A stretch of DNA of 14,692 nt, from NCBI GenBank assembly GCA_043744375.1, contig JAYTUU010000148.1, positions 1-14,692 on the forward strand, in the 5' to 3' direction. The position numbers and the translations under genes were made by a program. Source of the stretch: CAIYPH01 sp043744375 (GTDB lineage Bacteria; Pseudomonadota; Alphaproteobacteria; Acetobacterales; Acetobacteraceae). Below are positions 1-6,845 of this stretch, one piece after another (within the stretch, counting starts at the first letter, position 1; the number at the start of each line of letters is the position of its first letter). The notes beneath the pieces were generated by a model. The model saw only the letters and a program-made list of their open reading frames with translations. It searched no databases and had not been told where the DNA came from.

Positions 1-104
1 GAGCCGGGGGAACTACACCGGCCCGCAATTACCACCCACTCGGATCATGGAGAAGACAAACGAAAAATCCACTCAGACACTGCATTTAGAACTGCTGCAG
101 TTCC

Positions 105-233
105 GGCAGGGCAATCGGGTGAAGGCTCAAGCCGCAATCAAGGCTCCGCCGGCAAAGGGGCGTGCCCCGTCGCGCGAATGCGCGCTGCGCACGACGCCGC
201 CGGAGGCGTCCTTGTTCACCCGATTGCCCTGCC
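105..233. repeat. Long imperfect palindrome with 19-bp perfect terminal arms
   Basis: The arm GGCAGGGCAATCGGGTGAA (105-123) is an exact reverse complement of 215-233. Inside it, further self-complementary stretches are visible (CAAGG..TCCGCCGGC around 138-153 against GCCGCCGGA..CCTTG around 196-214), so the whole ~129 bp could fold into one long hairpin. A third copy of the arm, 17 bp, lies at 353-369 in the same orientation as 215-233. No transposase is encoded, so this is either a non-autonomous palindromic element or a REP-type intergenic repeat. Bases 1-104 upstream contain no gene or motif that I can recognise. Confidence 0.7.
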
Positions 234-241
234 CCTGATGG

Positions 242-330
242 CGTCATTGCGTGCCCCTGCGAAGCAATCCCGCATCGCCATGAGACCGTTCGGGCGGCGC
301 TGGATTGCTTCGCAAGGGCTCGCAATGACG
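242..330. repeat. GTCATTGCG...GCAATCC-type intergenic palindrome
   Basis: The 29-bp arms at 242-270 and 302-330 are reverse complements with 27 of 29 matches; they start CGTCATTGCG and end GCAATCC. The centre (271-301) is not conserved between the arms. From memory, palindromes with this consensus are dispersed in many alphaproteobacterial genomes as short intergenic repeats. It sits between two direct copies of the neighbouring element's arm (217-233 and 353-369), so the two repeats are nested or adjacent. Confidence 0.7.
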
Positions 331-352
331 GTTGAGCACCGCCTTTCCCCTG

Positions 353-369
353 CACCCGATTGCCCTGCC
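353..369 (+). repeat. Third copy of the 17-bp palindrome arm
   Basis: CACCCGATTGCCCTGCC here is identical to 217-233 and is the reverse complement of 105-121. It directly precedes the surviving 3' end of the ABC substrate-binding protein gene, marking the point where recognisable coding similarity ends. Confidence 0.7.
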
Positions 370-516
370 GATCGTATGCAGGCGCTGGCCTATGCGAACA
401 CGCCTTCGGTCATGTGGGGCCAGTTCACCGTCCCGACCGGCTATCGCAGCACGCTCTCCGGCCTGATCGAGTCGAGCTTCCCGATGTTCTGGCAAGTGGA
501 CAAGGCGGCCAAGTAA
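370..516 (+). pseudogene. 3' remnant of a family 5 (oligopeptide-type) ABC transporter substrate-binding protein
   Basis: The last ~48 codons read ADRMQALAYANTPSVMWGQF, then a TVPTGYRSTLSG segment, and end FPMFWQVDKAAK. This is the typical C-terminal strand and helix of SBP_bac_5 periplasmic binding proteins, which are normally ~500 residues. The frame stays open leftwards to the window edge, but the upstream part translates the palindromic repeats and has no transporter-like sequence, a lipobox or a signal peptide. It is therefore a broken gene rather than a short one. It ends 3 bp before the stop of the convergent nitroreductase gene. Peptide-binding transporters often neighbour peptidase genes, which fits the adjacent M28/M20 pair. 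The assignment rests on pattern memory of the C-terminus only. Confidence 0.55.
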
Positions 517-519
517 CGA

Positions 520-1356
520 TCAGCGCAGCGCGAAACCGAGATTTGCCAGGGCTGCGCGGATCCGGTCACGCCCGGTCAGCGCGGCGGGGGTGCGCACGCG
601 GCTGATGGAACGCCGCGTCCAGACCTCGGGCGTCATCTGCTGTTCGTTCTGGAACGCCGCCATCCGCGCATCATAGGCGGGGACGGCGCAGCCTTCTGCC
701 TTCGCGTCGTACTGCTCGTGGTGAAGGACGGCGTTCTGCGGCAGGCGTGGCTTGATGGCCGTCGGCCGTGCCGGATCGGGCGTGCCGACGCACAGGCCGA
801 ACACCGGAAACACCCGCGCGGGCAGCCCGAGTTCGGCGGCCACCTGCTCCGGATGATTGCGAATGCCGCCGATATAGACGTTGCCTAGGCCGAGTGATTC
901 CAGCGCGACGACGGCATTCTGCGCGGCCAGCGTGGCATCGATGATGCCGATGAACAGCATCTCCAGAAACTCCGTTCCCGCGATGTCCTGCCCGCGTTCC
1001 ACGGCGATTGCCTCGATCCGTGCGAGGTCGGCGAGCCACACCAGGAAGAGCGGGGCCTCGGCGATATGGGCCTGGCCCGCACAGAGTGCCGCCAACCGGG
1101 CGCGTCGGGCGGGGTCGCGCACCGCCACGACGCTCCATGTTTGCAGGTTGGATGACGTGGCGGCCGATGACGCGGCCGCAATGATCGTCGTGAGGGTGGC
1201 ATCCGAGACGGGGTCTGGGAGGAACGCCCGCACCGAGCGATGCGACATCAACGTCTCGAGCACGGCATTCCATTCCGCCGGCGCGGCCATCGACGGGTCG
1301 CGATAGCGCTGCCGCATCAGGTCCGCGGCGGCATCCTCGTTGCGGCCATGCGTCAT
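520..1356 (-). CDS. NfsA/FRP-type flavin nitroreductase (NADPH-dependent oxidoreductase)
   Basis: A 278-residue cytoplasmic FMN oxidoreductase, expected to move electrons from NADPH to nitro, quinone or flavin substrates. Visible family motifs are HRSVR at 39-43 (FMN phosphate contact), SSAATSSNLQ at 63-72 (flavin-binding loop), GLGNVYIGGIRN at 156-167, GLCVGTPD at 187-194 and KPRLP at 202-206. The C-terminal helices (~230-278), ending TGRDRIRAALANLGF, are typical of the NfsA/FRP branch, and the length is close to family norm (~240-280). The ATG start is chosen because it overlaps the stop of the upstream peptidase gene as ATGA (1353-1356), implying translational coupling; a longer in-frame reading would translate the peptidase's own C-terminus in another frame. 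The physiological substrate is unknown. Because it is co-translated with a peptidase, it may act on a product of that enzyme, but that is inference. Confidence 0.9.
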   Translation of the reverse strand: MTHGRNEDAAADLMRQRYRDPSMAAPAEWNAVLETLMSHRSVRAFLPDPVSDATLTTIIAAASSAATSSNLQTWSVVAVRDPARRARLAALCAGQAHIAEAPLFLVWLADLARIEAIAVERGQDIAGTEFLEMLFIGIIDATLAAQNAVVALESLGLGNVYIGGIRNHPEQVAAELGLPARVFPVFGLCVGTPDPARPTAIKPRLPQNAVLHHEQYDAKAEGCAVPAYDARMAAFQNEQQMTPEVWTRRSISRVRTPAALTGRDRIRAALANLGFALR

Positions 1357-3044
1357 CGGGCCAGAACCGAGTCCAATGCGGCATTGGCTTCCCGCAGCGC
1401 GAAGGCCACGCGATTGCGCGCTCGGATCGCAGCGACGGTCTGGAAATGCGCCGCATCCGATCCGGCGGCGGTGGCCGCGAGGTCGCGGACCGGCTGCAAA
1501 GTCGGCCATGCCGGCTGCGGCAATGCGGGGTCATGATCGAAGCGATCGCCCGTCGAGTAGTCGACCGGCACCAGCGCGCGGGAAGCACGCATCAGCGCCG
1601 CATTGATCCGGGCCGCCATCGCCGCATCGGGCGCCGGGCTCAGTTCTGCCAACGCCTCGCTGCGATCACGCAAGCCGGTGGCACTGGAGACGAGGGCGTC
1701 CAACGGGAAACGGCCGGCCAGCGCCTCCTCCATGGATGCAAGTTCCGTCAGTAAAGCGCGGGCATGGGCCGCGTAATCGAGGGGCACGACGGCGTCGGCC
1801 ACAAGACGCCACACGGTGTGGACGAAGACCTTGGTGTCGCGCACCAGGTTGGCTTCGTCGAGCTTGTCGTACAGATCGTGCGGCGTGTGCCACCACCAGC
1901 CGAGGCTGTTGCGCATCTTGACCGTGCCCGGCGACTGCTCGCTCAGCGCGCCGAACATCGAGGGCACGCCGACTCCGGGCAGCGAGTCGTCCGACGAGCG
2001 CGATTTGCGCTTGCCGAGATATTGATGCCCGGTTTGCTCGCGGATCGCCTCGCCGGCGAGCGTCGTCAACTCCGAGACGGCGGCGGCATTTTCCAGCACA
2101 TCCGCGCCCATGCCGCCGGTGGAGTCGACATTCACATGTGCCACACAGCGACGATCCAGTTCGTCCCAGTTCTCGTCGACGTACCAGACGGAGCCGGAAT
2201 AGCGTCCGTGCGAATGGCCGGACCAGAAACAAATCCGCAATCCCCGCGACCACTGTGCGCGTCGCTGGGCCAGCACGCGGGCGGTTTCCAGCATCGTCGC
2301 GTTGGCGGACCCGTTATCCATCACGCCGTAGTACCAGGTGTCATGATGGCCGGAGAACAAAACGAACGGTGCGTCGGCTCCGCCCGCCGGCGCGTCCATG
2401 TCCGCGACCAGGATGGGGGTCTTGCGCCAGGACGTATCGACCGTGGCGTCCAGCATTGCCTCCAGGACGGCACCCGCCGCCATGCGCGCCTGCAGGGCCA
2501 TTCCGTCCGCATACGATATGGTGCAGGCGACCGTGGCCGGCATGGCGCCCAGCGTTTCCCGGGTCGGGCTGCCCCAGACCGGCGAGATGCACATTTCATG
2601 GAGGTGTTCATGCGGGGAGATGTGCAACTGGCCGACGCAACCGGCCATGCTGGCCAGCCGCGCGACGACGGGGTTGGCGATCCCTTCGGCCAGAACAATG
2701 CAGCCGCGCAAATCCCGTCCGGCGAAATCCGCGGGCCGGCCCTCGCCGACATCGACGAGCCGTGCCGACACGCGCCCGCTCTGGCCATGCGAATGGGTGA
2801 TCGCCGTCAACGCCTGGCCGGCCACCTCGACGCGTGCCGGGCCGGGCAGGCTGATATAGGCGTCGTGCATCAGGATGTGGGTACGAAACCCGTACTCGTC
2901 CAACTTCGCGCGCACATACTGCAAACTCTGCAATTCGTCGGGGCTGCCGGAGAGCTTCACCCACCGGGCGAACTCGCGCAGATGGGCCATCATCGCCGGC
3001 CCGCTGACCGTGCCGACCAGCCCAGAAATCATCGCATCGCCCAT
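1353..3044 (-). CDS. M28-family peptidase-like protein with PA-type insert
   Basis: A 563-residue protein without a signal peptide, so probably cytoplasmic. An N-terminal helical segment is followed by a PA-like insert (~90-185) and an M28 aminopeptidase fold (~225-420). The zinc-site residues H233/D235 (in GHHD), D243 (MDNG), D307 (NVDST) and H386 (WWWHTPHD) are present. The position where typical M28 enzymes have the catalytic/zinc Glu-Glu pair reads GHSHGRYSGS (276-285), so H277/S278 replace it. The start is the ATG at 3044, preceded by GGAGGG at 7-nt spacing; upstream in-frame codons run into the divergent M20 gene. The final ~140 residues are helical, rich in Ala, and not assigned. The stop overlaps the nitroreductase start (ATGA). 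M28 members usually release N-terminal or C-terminal residues from peptides; with the altered glutamates the activity and metal use here are uncertain. Confidence 0.85.
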   Translation of the reverse strand: MGDAMISGLVGTVSGPAMMAHLREFARWVKLSGSPDELQSLQYVRAKLDEYGFRTHILMHDAYISLPGPARVEVAGQALTAITHSHGQSGRVSARLVDVGEGRPADFAGRDLRGCIVLAEGIANPVVARLASMAGCVGQLHISPHEHLHEMCISPVWGSPTRETLGAMPATVACTISYADGMALQARMAAGAVLEAMLDATVDTSWRKTPILVADMDAPAGGADAPFVLFSGHHDTWYYGVMDNGSANATMLETARVLAQRRAQWSRGLRICFWSGHSHGRYSGSVWYVDENWDELDRRCVAHVNVDSTGGMGADVLENAAAVSELTTLAGEAIREQTGHQYLGKRKSRSSDDSLPGVGVPSMFGALSEQSPGTVKMRNSLGWWWHTPHDLYDKLDEANLVRDTKVFVHTVWRLVADAVVPLDYAAHARALLTELASMEEALAGRFPLDALVSSATGLRDRSEALAELSPAPDAAMAARINAALMRASRALVPVDYSTGDRFDHDPALPQPAWPTLQPVRDLAATAAGSDAAHFQTVAAIRARNRVAFALREANAALDSVLAR

Positions 3045-3062
3045 GTCGAAGCCCTCCACAAG

Positions 3063-3138
3063 CGGCGAGCGTATCGCCGGACGCCACGGCGGGGAAGGGG
3101 GTGGCCGCCGTCCGCCGGCTCGCCTAGGCTCGGCGAGC
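3063..3138. promoter_or_regulatory. Divergent promoter gap with repeated CGGCGAGC half-sites
   Basis: The 115-bp gap between the M28 gene (-) and the M20 gene (+) must hold both promoters. CGGCGAGC occurs twice in the same orientation (3063-3070, 3131-3138). The first is part of the inverted repeat CGGCGA-GCGTA-TCGCCG (3063-3079), the second of GCTCGCC-TAGGCTC-GGCGAGC (3118-3138). This looks like a pair of operator sites, or hairpins in the two 5' leaders. In such GC-rich DNA chance repeats of this size are possible. No convincing -35/-10 pair was identified. Confidence 0.35.
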
Positions 3139-3159
3139 AGATCACCCGCGGAGAGCATG

Positions 3160-4299
3160 ATGTCGCAGCCCGAGTCCAACACGCCGCAACTCGACAGCGA
3201 GGAAATCCTGGCGGGCATTCGTGCCTGGGTGGAGATCGAGAGCCCGACGCCGGATGCCGCCGCCGTCAACCGCGTGGCTGACAAGGTGCAACTGGACTAT
3301 GTCGCCATTGGTGGGCGCGTCGAACGCATTGCGGGACGTGACGGCTTCGGCGACCACCTCCTCGTCACCTCGCCCTGGGGCGGCGAGGAGCCTGGCATTC
3401 TTGTGCTCAGCCATATGGACACCGTGCATGACATCGGCACGCTGGCCACGAAACTGCCGTTCCGCGTCGAGGGTGACATCGCCTACGGTCCGGGCATCTA
3501 CGATATGAAAGGCGGTGCCTATCTCGCGTTCGCCGCCATGCGCCACCTTGTCCGCAGCGGGCGGACGACGAAACTTCCCATTCGGCATCTGCTGGTTTCC
3601 GAAGAAGAGGTTGGCAGCCCGACCTCGCGCGCGCTCATCGAGCGTGAAGCCCGCCGTGCCCGCTACGTGCTGGTGACGGAGCCGGCCCGCGAGGGCGGCC
3701 GTGTCGTGACCGCGCGCAAGGGCACTGCACGGTTTGAGCTCACCGTCCGCGGCGTCGCCGCCCATTCCGGGACGCGCCACCAGGACGGGCGCAGCGCGAT
3801 CAAGGAACTCGCACGCCAGATCCTCGCCCTCGAAGCCATGACCGACTACGCGACCGGCCTCACCGTCAATGTCGGCGTGATCTCGGGTGGGACCCGCGCC
3901 AATGTGGTGCCCGACGAAGCGCGCGCGGAGTTCGACATGCGCGTTCCCAATCCGGCCATCGCCGAAGCGGCGATTGCCCGGGTGATGGCGCTCACGCCGC
4001 ACGACGCGGATACCACGATCGAAATCAACGGCGGCCTCAACCGCCCCGGCTATGAGAAGTCCGAGGACATCACGGCGTTGTTCGAACACGCCAAGGGGAT
4101 CGCCGCCGGCATCGGCTTCGAGTTGCAGGACCTCGCCACGGGCGGCGGGAGCGACGGCAATTTCACCGCCGCCATCGCCCCGACGCTGGATGGCCTGGGG
4201 GTCGATGGCAAGGGCGCGCACACCCATCACGAGCAGATGTTCGTCTCCTCGATCGTGCCACGCGCCAGGTTGCTGCTGGGCCTGTTCGAAACCCTCTGA
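3160..4299 (+). CDS. M20-family metallopeptidase, glutamate carboxypeptidase (CPG2)-like
   Basis: A 379-residue di-zinc hydrolase of the M20A/CPG2 group, which cleaves C-terminal amino acids from peptides or N-acyl (including aroyl) amino acids. The motifs are complete: SHMDTVH with H85 and D87, GPGIYDMKGG with bridging D115, SEEEVGS with E149 (general base) and E150, E174 in VTEP as zinc ligand, and H354 in GAHTHH. The dimerisation lid domain (~185-290) begins at GTARFELTVRGVAAHSG and contains the conserved H202. ATGATG occurs at 3157-3162; the second ATG (3160) is preferred because GGAG (3150-3153) then has 6-nt spacing, and the difference is one residue. No signal peptide is seen, unlike secreted CPG2, so it is likely cytoplasmic. 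It is divergent from the M28 gene and 88 bp upstream of the regulator. Confidence 0.9.
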   Translation: MSQPESNTPQLDSEEILAGIRAWVEIESPTPDAAAVNRVADKVQLDYVAIGGRVERIAGRDGFGDHLLVTSPWGGEEPGILVLSHMDTVHDIGTLATKLPFRVEGDIAYGPGIYDMKGGAYLAFAAMRHLVRSGRTTKLPIRHLLVSEEEVGSPTSRALIEREARRARYVLVTEPAREGGRVVTARKGTARFELTVRGVAAHSGTRHQDGRSAIKELARQILALEAMTDYATGLTVNVGVISGGTRANVVPDEARAEFDMRVPNPAIAEAAIARVMALTPHDADTTIEINGGLNRPGYEKSEDITALFEHAKGIAAGIGFELQDLATGGGSDGNFTAAIAPTLDGLGVDGKGAHTHHEQMFVSSIVPRARLLLGLFETL

Positions 4300-4387
4300 G
4301 GCCCCGCCGACTGCGGATTGGCGTTCCGGCTTGGAGCGAACCGACGGCAAGGAGTATTTGCCAAGGCCACGGCGCTGGAGCAGCACG

Positions 4388-5305
4388 ATGACGGGCAAGA
4401 ACGACGCGGTGGACAGTTTTTTTGACGCGGTGGGCGGCGGCCCCACCCCATCCGTCGTGGCACTCGAACTCGATGACGCAGCCTATCTGCATAATCTTGC
4501 CCATCGCGTGCGCACCGCCCGCACGCGCCGCGGCATGAGCCGGCGCCTCCTGGCGGAGCAATCCGGCATCTCCCAGCGCTATCTTGCCGATGTCGAAGCG
4601 GGTTCAGGCAATGCGTCGATCCTCTCTTTGCGTGCGATCGCCCGCGGGCTGGGCGTGGCGCCGACCGATCTGCTCGGCGAACGTGCCGACAGCGACCACC
4701 CGCTTGGCGGCCTGCTCTCGCGCCTCAGCGCGGAACAACTGCACGAGGCCCACGCCATTCTCTCGCGCCATTTCACCACCACGCCTGCCCCGGGCCGCGA
4801 CCAGAGGATCGCCCTGATCGGCTTGCGGGGCGCCGGCAAGTCGTCCCTCGGCCGCCTGCTCGCCGCGGCGCGCGGGGTGACGTTTTTCGAGCTCGACCGC
4901 GAGATCGAGCAGCATACCGGCACCGATCTGCGGGAGATTTTCGAGCGCCATGGCCAGTCCGGCTTCCGCCGCCTCGAACGCGAGGTTCTCGAACGTTTGC
5001 TGGCGGAAACTGATGCCGCTGTCATCGCGGCTGGCGGGGGCATCGTCGCCACGCCCGCCACCTACCACATGCTCACCCGCGCCTGCCGCACCGTCTGGGT
5101 GCGCGCCAGCCCGGAGGAACACATGGCCCGTGTCCTCGACCAGGGCGACAATCGGCCGATGCAGGACAACCGCAAGGCAATGGACGACTTGCGTGCGATC
5201 CTGGCCAGCCGTGAGTCTCTCTATGCGCGCGCCGACCTCACGCTCGATACGTCCGGGGAGACGCTCGAGGATAGTTTTGCCCGGCTCACGGTCCTGTTGG
5301 CTTGA
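4388..5305 (+). CDS. XRE helix-turn-helix / shikimate-kinase-like fusion regulator (BoxR/BzdR family)
   Basis: A 305-residue transcriptional regulator. Residues ~34-97 form an XRE-type HTH (LAEQSGISQRYLADVEAGSG region), followed by a linker (~98-138) and a shikimate-kinase-like domain (~140-305). This architecture matches BzdR and BoxR, repressors of anaerobic and aerobic benzoyl-CoA catabolism that sense benzoyl-CoA through the kinase-like domain. Kinase motifs look intact: Walker A GLRGAGKS (145-152), ELD with D170 and FRR with R194 at the shikimate-contact positions, GGG 216-218, the lid arginine R256 in DNRPM, and R275 in SRESLY. The start ATG has GGAG (4377-4380) at 7-nt spacing. It lies 88 bp after the M20 gene on the same strand, so may be co-transcribed. 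No box or bzd catabolic gene lies in the window, so the effector here may be another acyl- or aroyl-CoA. A true aroK is unlikely because of the DNA-binding domain. Confidence 0.88.
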   Translation: MTGKNDAVDSFFDAVGGGPTPSVVALELDDAAYLHNLAHRVRTARTRRGMSRRLLAEQSGISQRYLADVEAGSGNASILSLRAIARGLGVAPTDLLGERADSDHPLGGLLSRLSAEQLHEAHAILSRHFTTTPAPGRDQRIALIGLRGAGKSSLGRLLAAARGVTFFELDREIEQHTGTDLREIFERHGQSGFRRLEREVLERLLAETDAAVIAAGGGIVATPATYHMLTRACRTVWVRASPEEHMARVLDQGDNRPMQDNRKAMDDLRAILASRESLYARADLTLDTSGETLEDSFARLTVLLA

Positions 5306-5362
5306 TCAACCTTGACCAACCGGGGCGCGCGGTCCGGATCGCGTGCGTGCAGGAGCGCGGCG

Positions 5363-5545
5363 ATGGAAACCATCAACCTCTATGAAGCGAAAGCCCGGCT
5401 CTCCCAACGCGTCGAACGCGCCGTGGCCGGGGAGGAGATCATTCCGATCGGCACCAGTGTCAGGCGTGGCGTCGCGATCGTCGCCAGCATTGGCGTCTGC
5501 GGCGGTTCGGGCGAAGTTCAGGCGACGATCTGCACGTATTCATAG
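5363..5545 (+). pseudogene. Truncated Phd/YefM-like antitoxin fragment
   Basis: This 60-codon frame begins METINLYEAKARLSQ and continues to VAGEEII, the classic N-terminus of type II antitoxins of the Phd/YefM family (DNA-binding and dimerising half). After residue ~27 the expected G-K-P-V-A-R-L continuation is lost and the rest (GTSVRRGVAIV onward) does not resemble the family, suggesting a deletion or frameshift. The start is well defined by AGGAG (5351-5355) at 7-nt spacing. No PIN/VapC or Doc/YoeB toxin follows, so this is an orphan remnant. The N-terminal half could still be translated and bind DNA. Confidence 0.6.
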
Positions 5546-5708
5546 TCGCCCGGCTTGTTGTCGATCCCCATCTTCGGCGGGGAAATCCAGGACGCGTATT
5601 TTCCGACCTCATGCACCGGCTGCGTCAATAGGTTTCATGGTCATCGGCCCCCCACCAGCGCGCCTCGCGGGGGGCGAACCACAGGAATGCGTTGCCGTTG
5701 ATGCTCAT
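5518..5708 (-). pseudogene. Frameshifted gene remnant of unknown family
   Basis: Two minus-strand reading frames look protein-like and join end to end. ATG at 5708 begins MSINGNAFLWFAPREARWWG and stops at 5625. A second frame ending at 5518 contains LTQPVHEVGKYASWISPP and ends DNKPGDYEYVQIVA. A single one-base shift near 5625-5635 would fuse them into ~63 residues. The composition (many W, Y, P) is not that of a random GC-rich shadow. I do not recognise the family. A nine-C tract (5714-5722 on the plus strand) lies just upstream of the ATG and a GCCCCCC/GGGGGGC inverted repeat (5647-5653/5669-5675) lies inside. The rest of 5546-5759 holds no plus-strand gene. Confidence 0.3.
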
Positions 5709-5759
5709 GCTCGCCCCCCCCCGCTTGCCGCAGTGCAGCGTGCCCCGTAACGTCGCCGC

Positions 5760-6803
5760 ATGTCTGTAACCGCGCAAGCCACCGGCCTCGTTTTCCCCCG
5801 ACCGATACCGCCGCAAGCCGGCGAGATGGTCGATATCGCGCCGGGTATCCGATGGCTCCGGCTGGCGCTGCCGTTCCAGCTTGATCACGTGAACATCTAT
5901 CTGATCGATGACGGCGACGGCTGGGCGGTGCTGGACACCGGTGTTTCCGATCTGCGGACCCTCAATGTCTGGCAGGAGACGCTGCGCGACAAGCTTGGAG
6001 GACGCAAGCTTACCCGATTGATTTTAACGCATTTCCACCCGGATCACCTCGGTCTTGCCGGCTGGATGACGCAGACGCTCGGCTTGCCGATGTGGATGAC
6101 CGCCATCGAATTCGCGGCCGGCCAGCAGGCGCTCAGCAACCTGTCCGATGCCGGCCGGGCGGCGCAGCGCGCCTTCTATGTTCGGCACGGCCTCTCGGCC
6201 GAAACCATCGCCGCTGCCATGGGCCGGGGCAATTCGTATCTGAAAATGACGACGGGGCTGCCCGATCGCTTCATCCCGCTGGTTGCTGGCGAGACGATCA
6301 CGATTGGCGGGCGGGTGTTCGACATCCTCACCGGGGGCGGCCATGCGCCGGACCAGGCGATGCTGTGGTGCCGGGCCGAGGGTATTTTCCTCGCCGCCGA
6401 TCAGGTCCTGGCCCGCATCTCACCCAATATCGGCGTCTGGCCGACCGATCCGCTGGCCGATCCGTTGGGTGAGTATCTGCGCTCATTGAAGGCCCTGCGC
6501 GCCGGCGTGCCGGACGACGTGCTGGCTTTGCCGGCGCATAATCTGCCGTTCTACGGGCTGCATAGTCGCATCGGCGCGCTCGAAGTCCATCATGACGCGC
6601 GGTGCAACGACATTCTGCAGGCCTGCAAGCGCCCGATGACGACGGCCGAGGTGCAGCCGATCCTGTTCCCGCGCCTGCTCGACGCCCACCAGATCGGCTT
6701 CGCGTTTGGCGAAGTGCTGGCCCATATCAACCATCTCGTTGGGCTGGGGAGCCTCGCGTCGAGCACCGATCATGACGGCCTGATGCGCGTCGTGCGTACA
6801 TAG
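5760..6803 (+). CDS. MBL-fold metallo-hydrolase
   Basis: A 347-residue metallo-beta-lactamase-fold hydrolase, probably cytoplasmic. The metal motif THFHPDH supplies H91, H93, D95 and H96; H195 (GGGHAPDQ), D214 (AADQ) and H260 (LPAH) complete a binuclear zinc site. The N-terminal strands (VNIYLIDDGDGWAVLDTG, 44-61) are typical. After ~265 a helical C-terminal region resembles the winged-helix tail of LACTB2-like/BLACT proteins. The substrate cannot be told from the sequence; thioesters (glyoxalase II type), lactones or phosphodiesters are all used in this fold. No good Shine-Dalgarno precedes the ATG at 5760, and M23 (ATG at 5826) is an alternative start that keeps the whole fold. The gene converges on the dienelactone hydrolase-like gene, with a shared hairpin terminator. 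Confidence 0.88.
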   Translation: MSVTAQATGLVFPRPIPPQAGEMVDIAPGIRWLRLALPFQLDHVNIYLIDDGDGWAVLDTGVSDLRTLNVWQETLRDKLGGRKLTRLILTHFHPDHLGLAGWMTQTLGLPMWMTAIEFAAGQQALSNLSDAGRAAQRAFYVRHGLSAETIAAAMGRGNSYLKMTTGLPDRFIPLVAGETITIGGRVFDILTGGGHAPDQAMLWCRAEGIFLAADQVLARISPNIGVWPTDPLADPLGEYLRSLKALRAGVPDDVLALPAHNLPFYGLHSRIGALEVHHDARCNDILQACKRPMTTAEVQPILFPRLLDAHQIGFAFGEVLAHINHLVGLGSLASSTDHDGLMRVVRT

Positions 6804-6805
6804 CA

Positions 6806-6832
6806 AGGGCGGCGCACGACCGGCGCCGCCCT
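6806..6832. terminator. Hairpin terminator between convergent genes
   Basis: A perfect 10-bp stem AGGGCGGCGC (6806-6815) / GCGCCGCCCT (6823-6832) with a 7-nt loop starts two bases after the MBL gene stop and is followed by CGTTTATT on the plus strand. On the minus strand the same hairpin lies 13 nt after the stop of the convergent hydrolase gene, though without a T-run there. It probably serves the plus strand as a Rho-independent terminator and may act in both directions. Confidence 0.75.
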
Positions 6833-6845
6833 CGTTTATTGTGAT

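Noticed and set aside
178..369. Upstream extension of the substrate-binding protein remnant as one ORF
   Set aside because: The frame is open, but it translates the palindromic repeats (SLRAPAKQS, WIASQGLAMT), peptides typical of repeat read-through rather than a transporter domain.
1764..3281. 505-codon open frame on the plus strand
   Set aside because: It is antisense to the M28 gene, whose motifs are clear; the composition is Arg/Gly/His-rich with no motif.
4052..4387. Extended N-terminus for the XRE/shikimate-kinase regulator
   Set aside because: It would overlap the M20 gene out of frame; the ATG at 4388 has a good Shine-Dalgarno and the family starts shortly before the HTH.
3142..4446. 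434-codon open frame on the minus strand
   Set aside because: It is antisense to the M20 gene and contains no recognisable domain.
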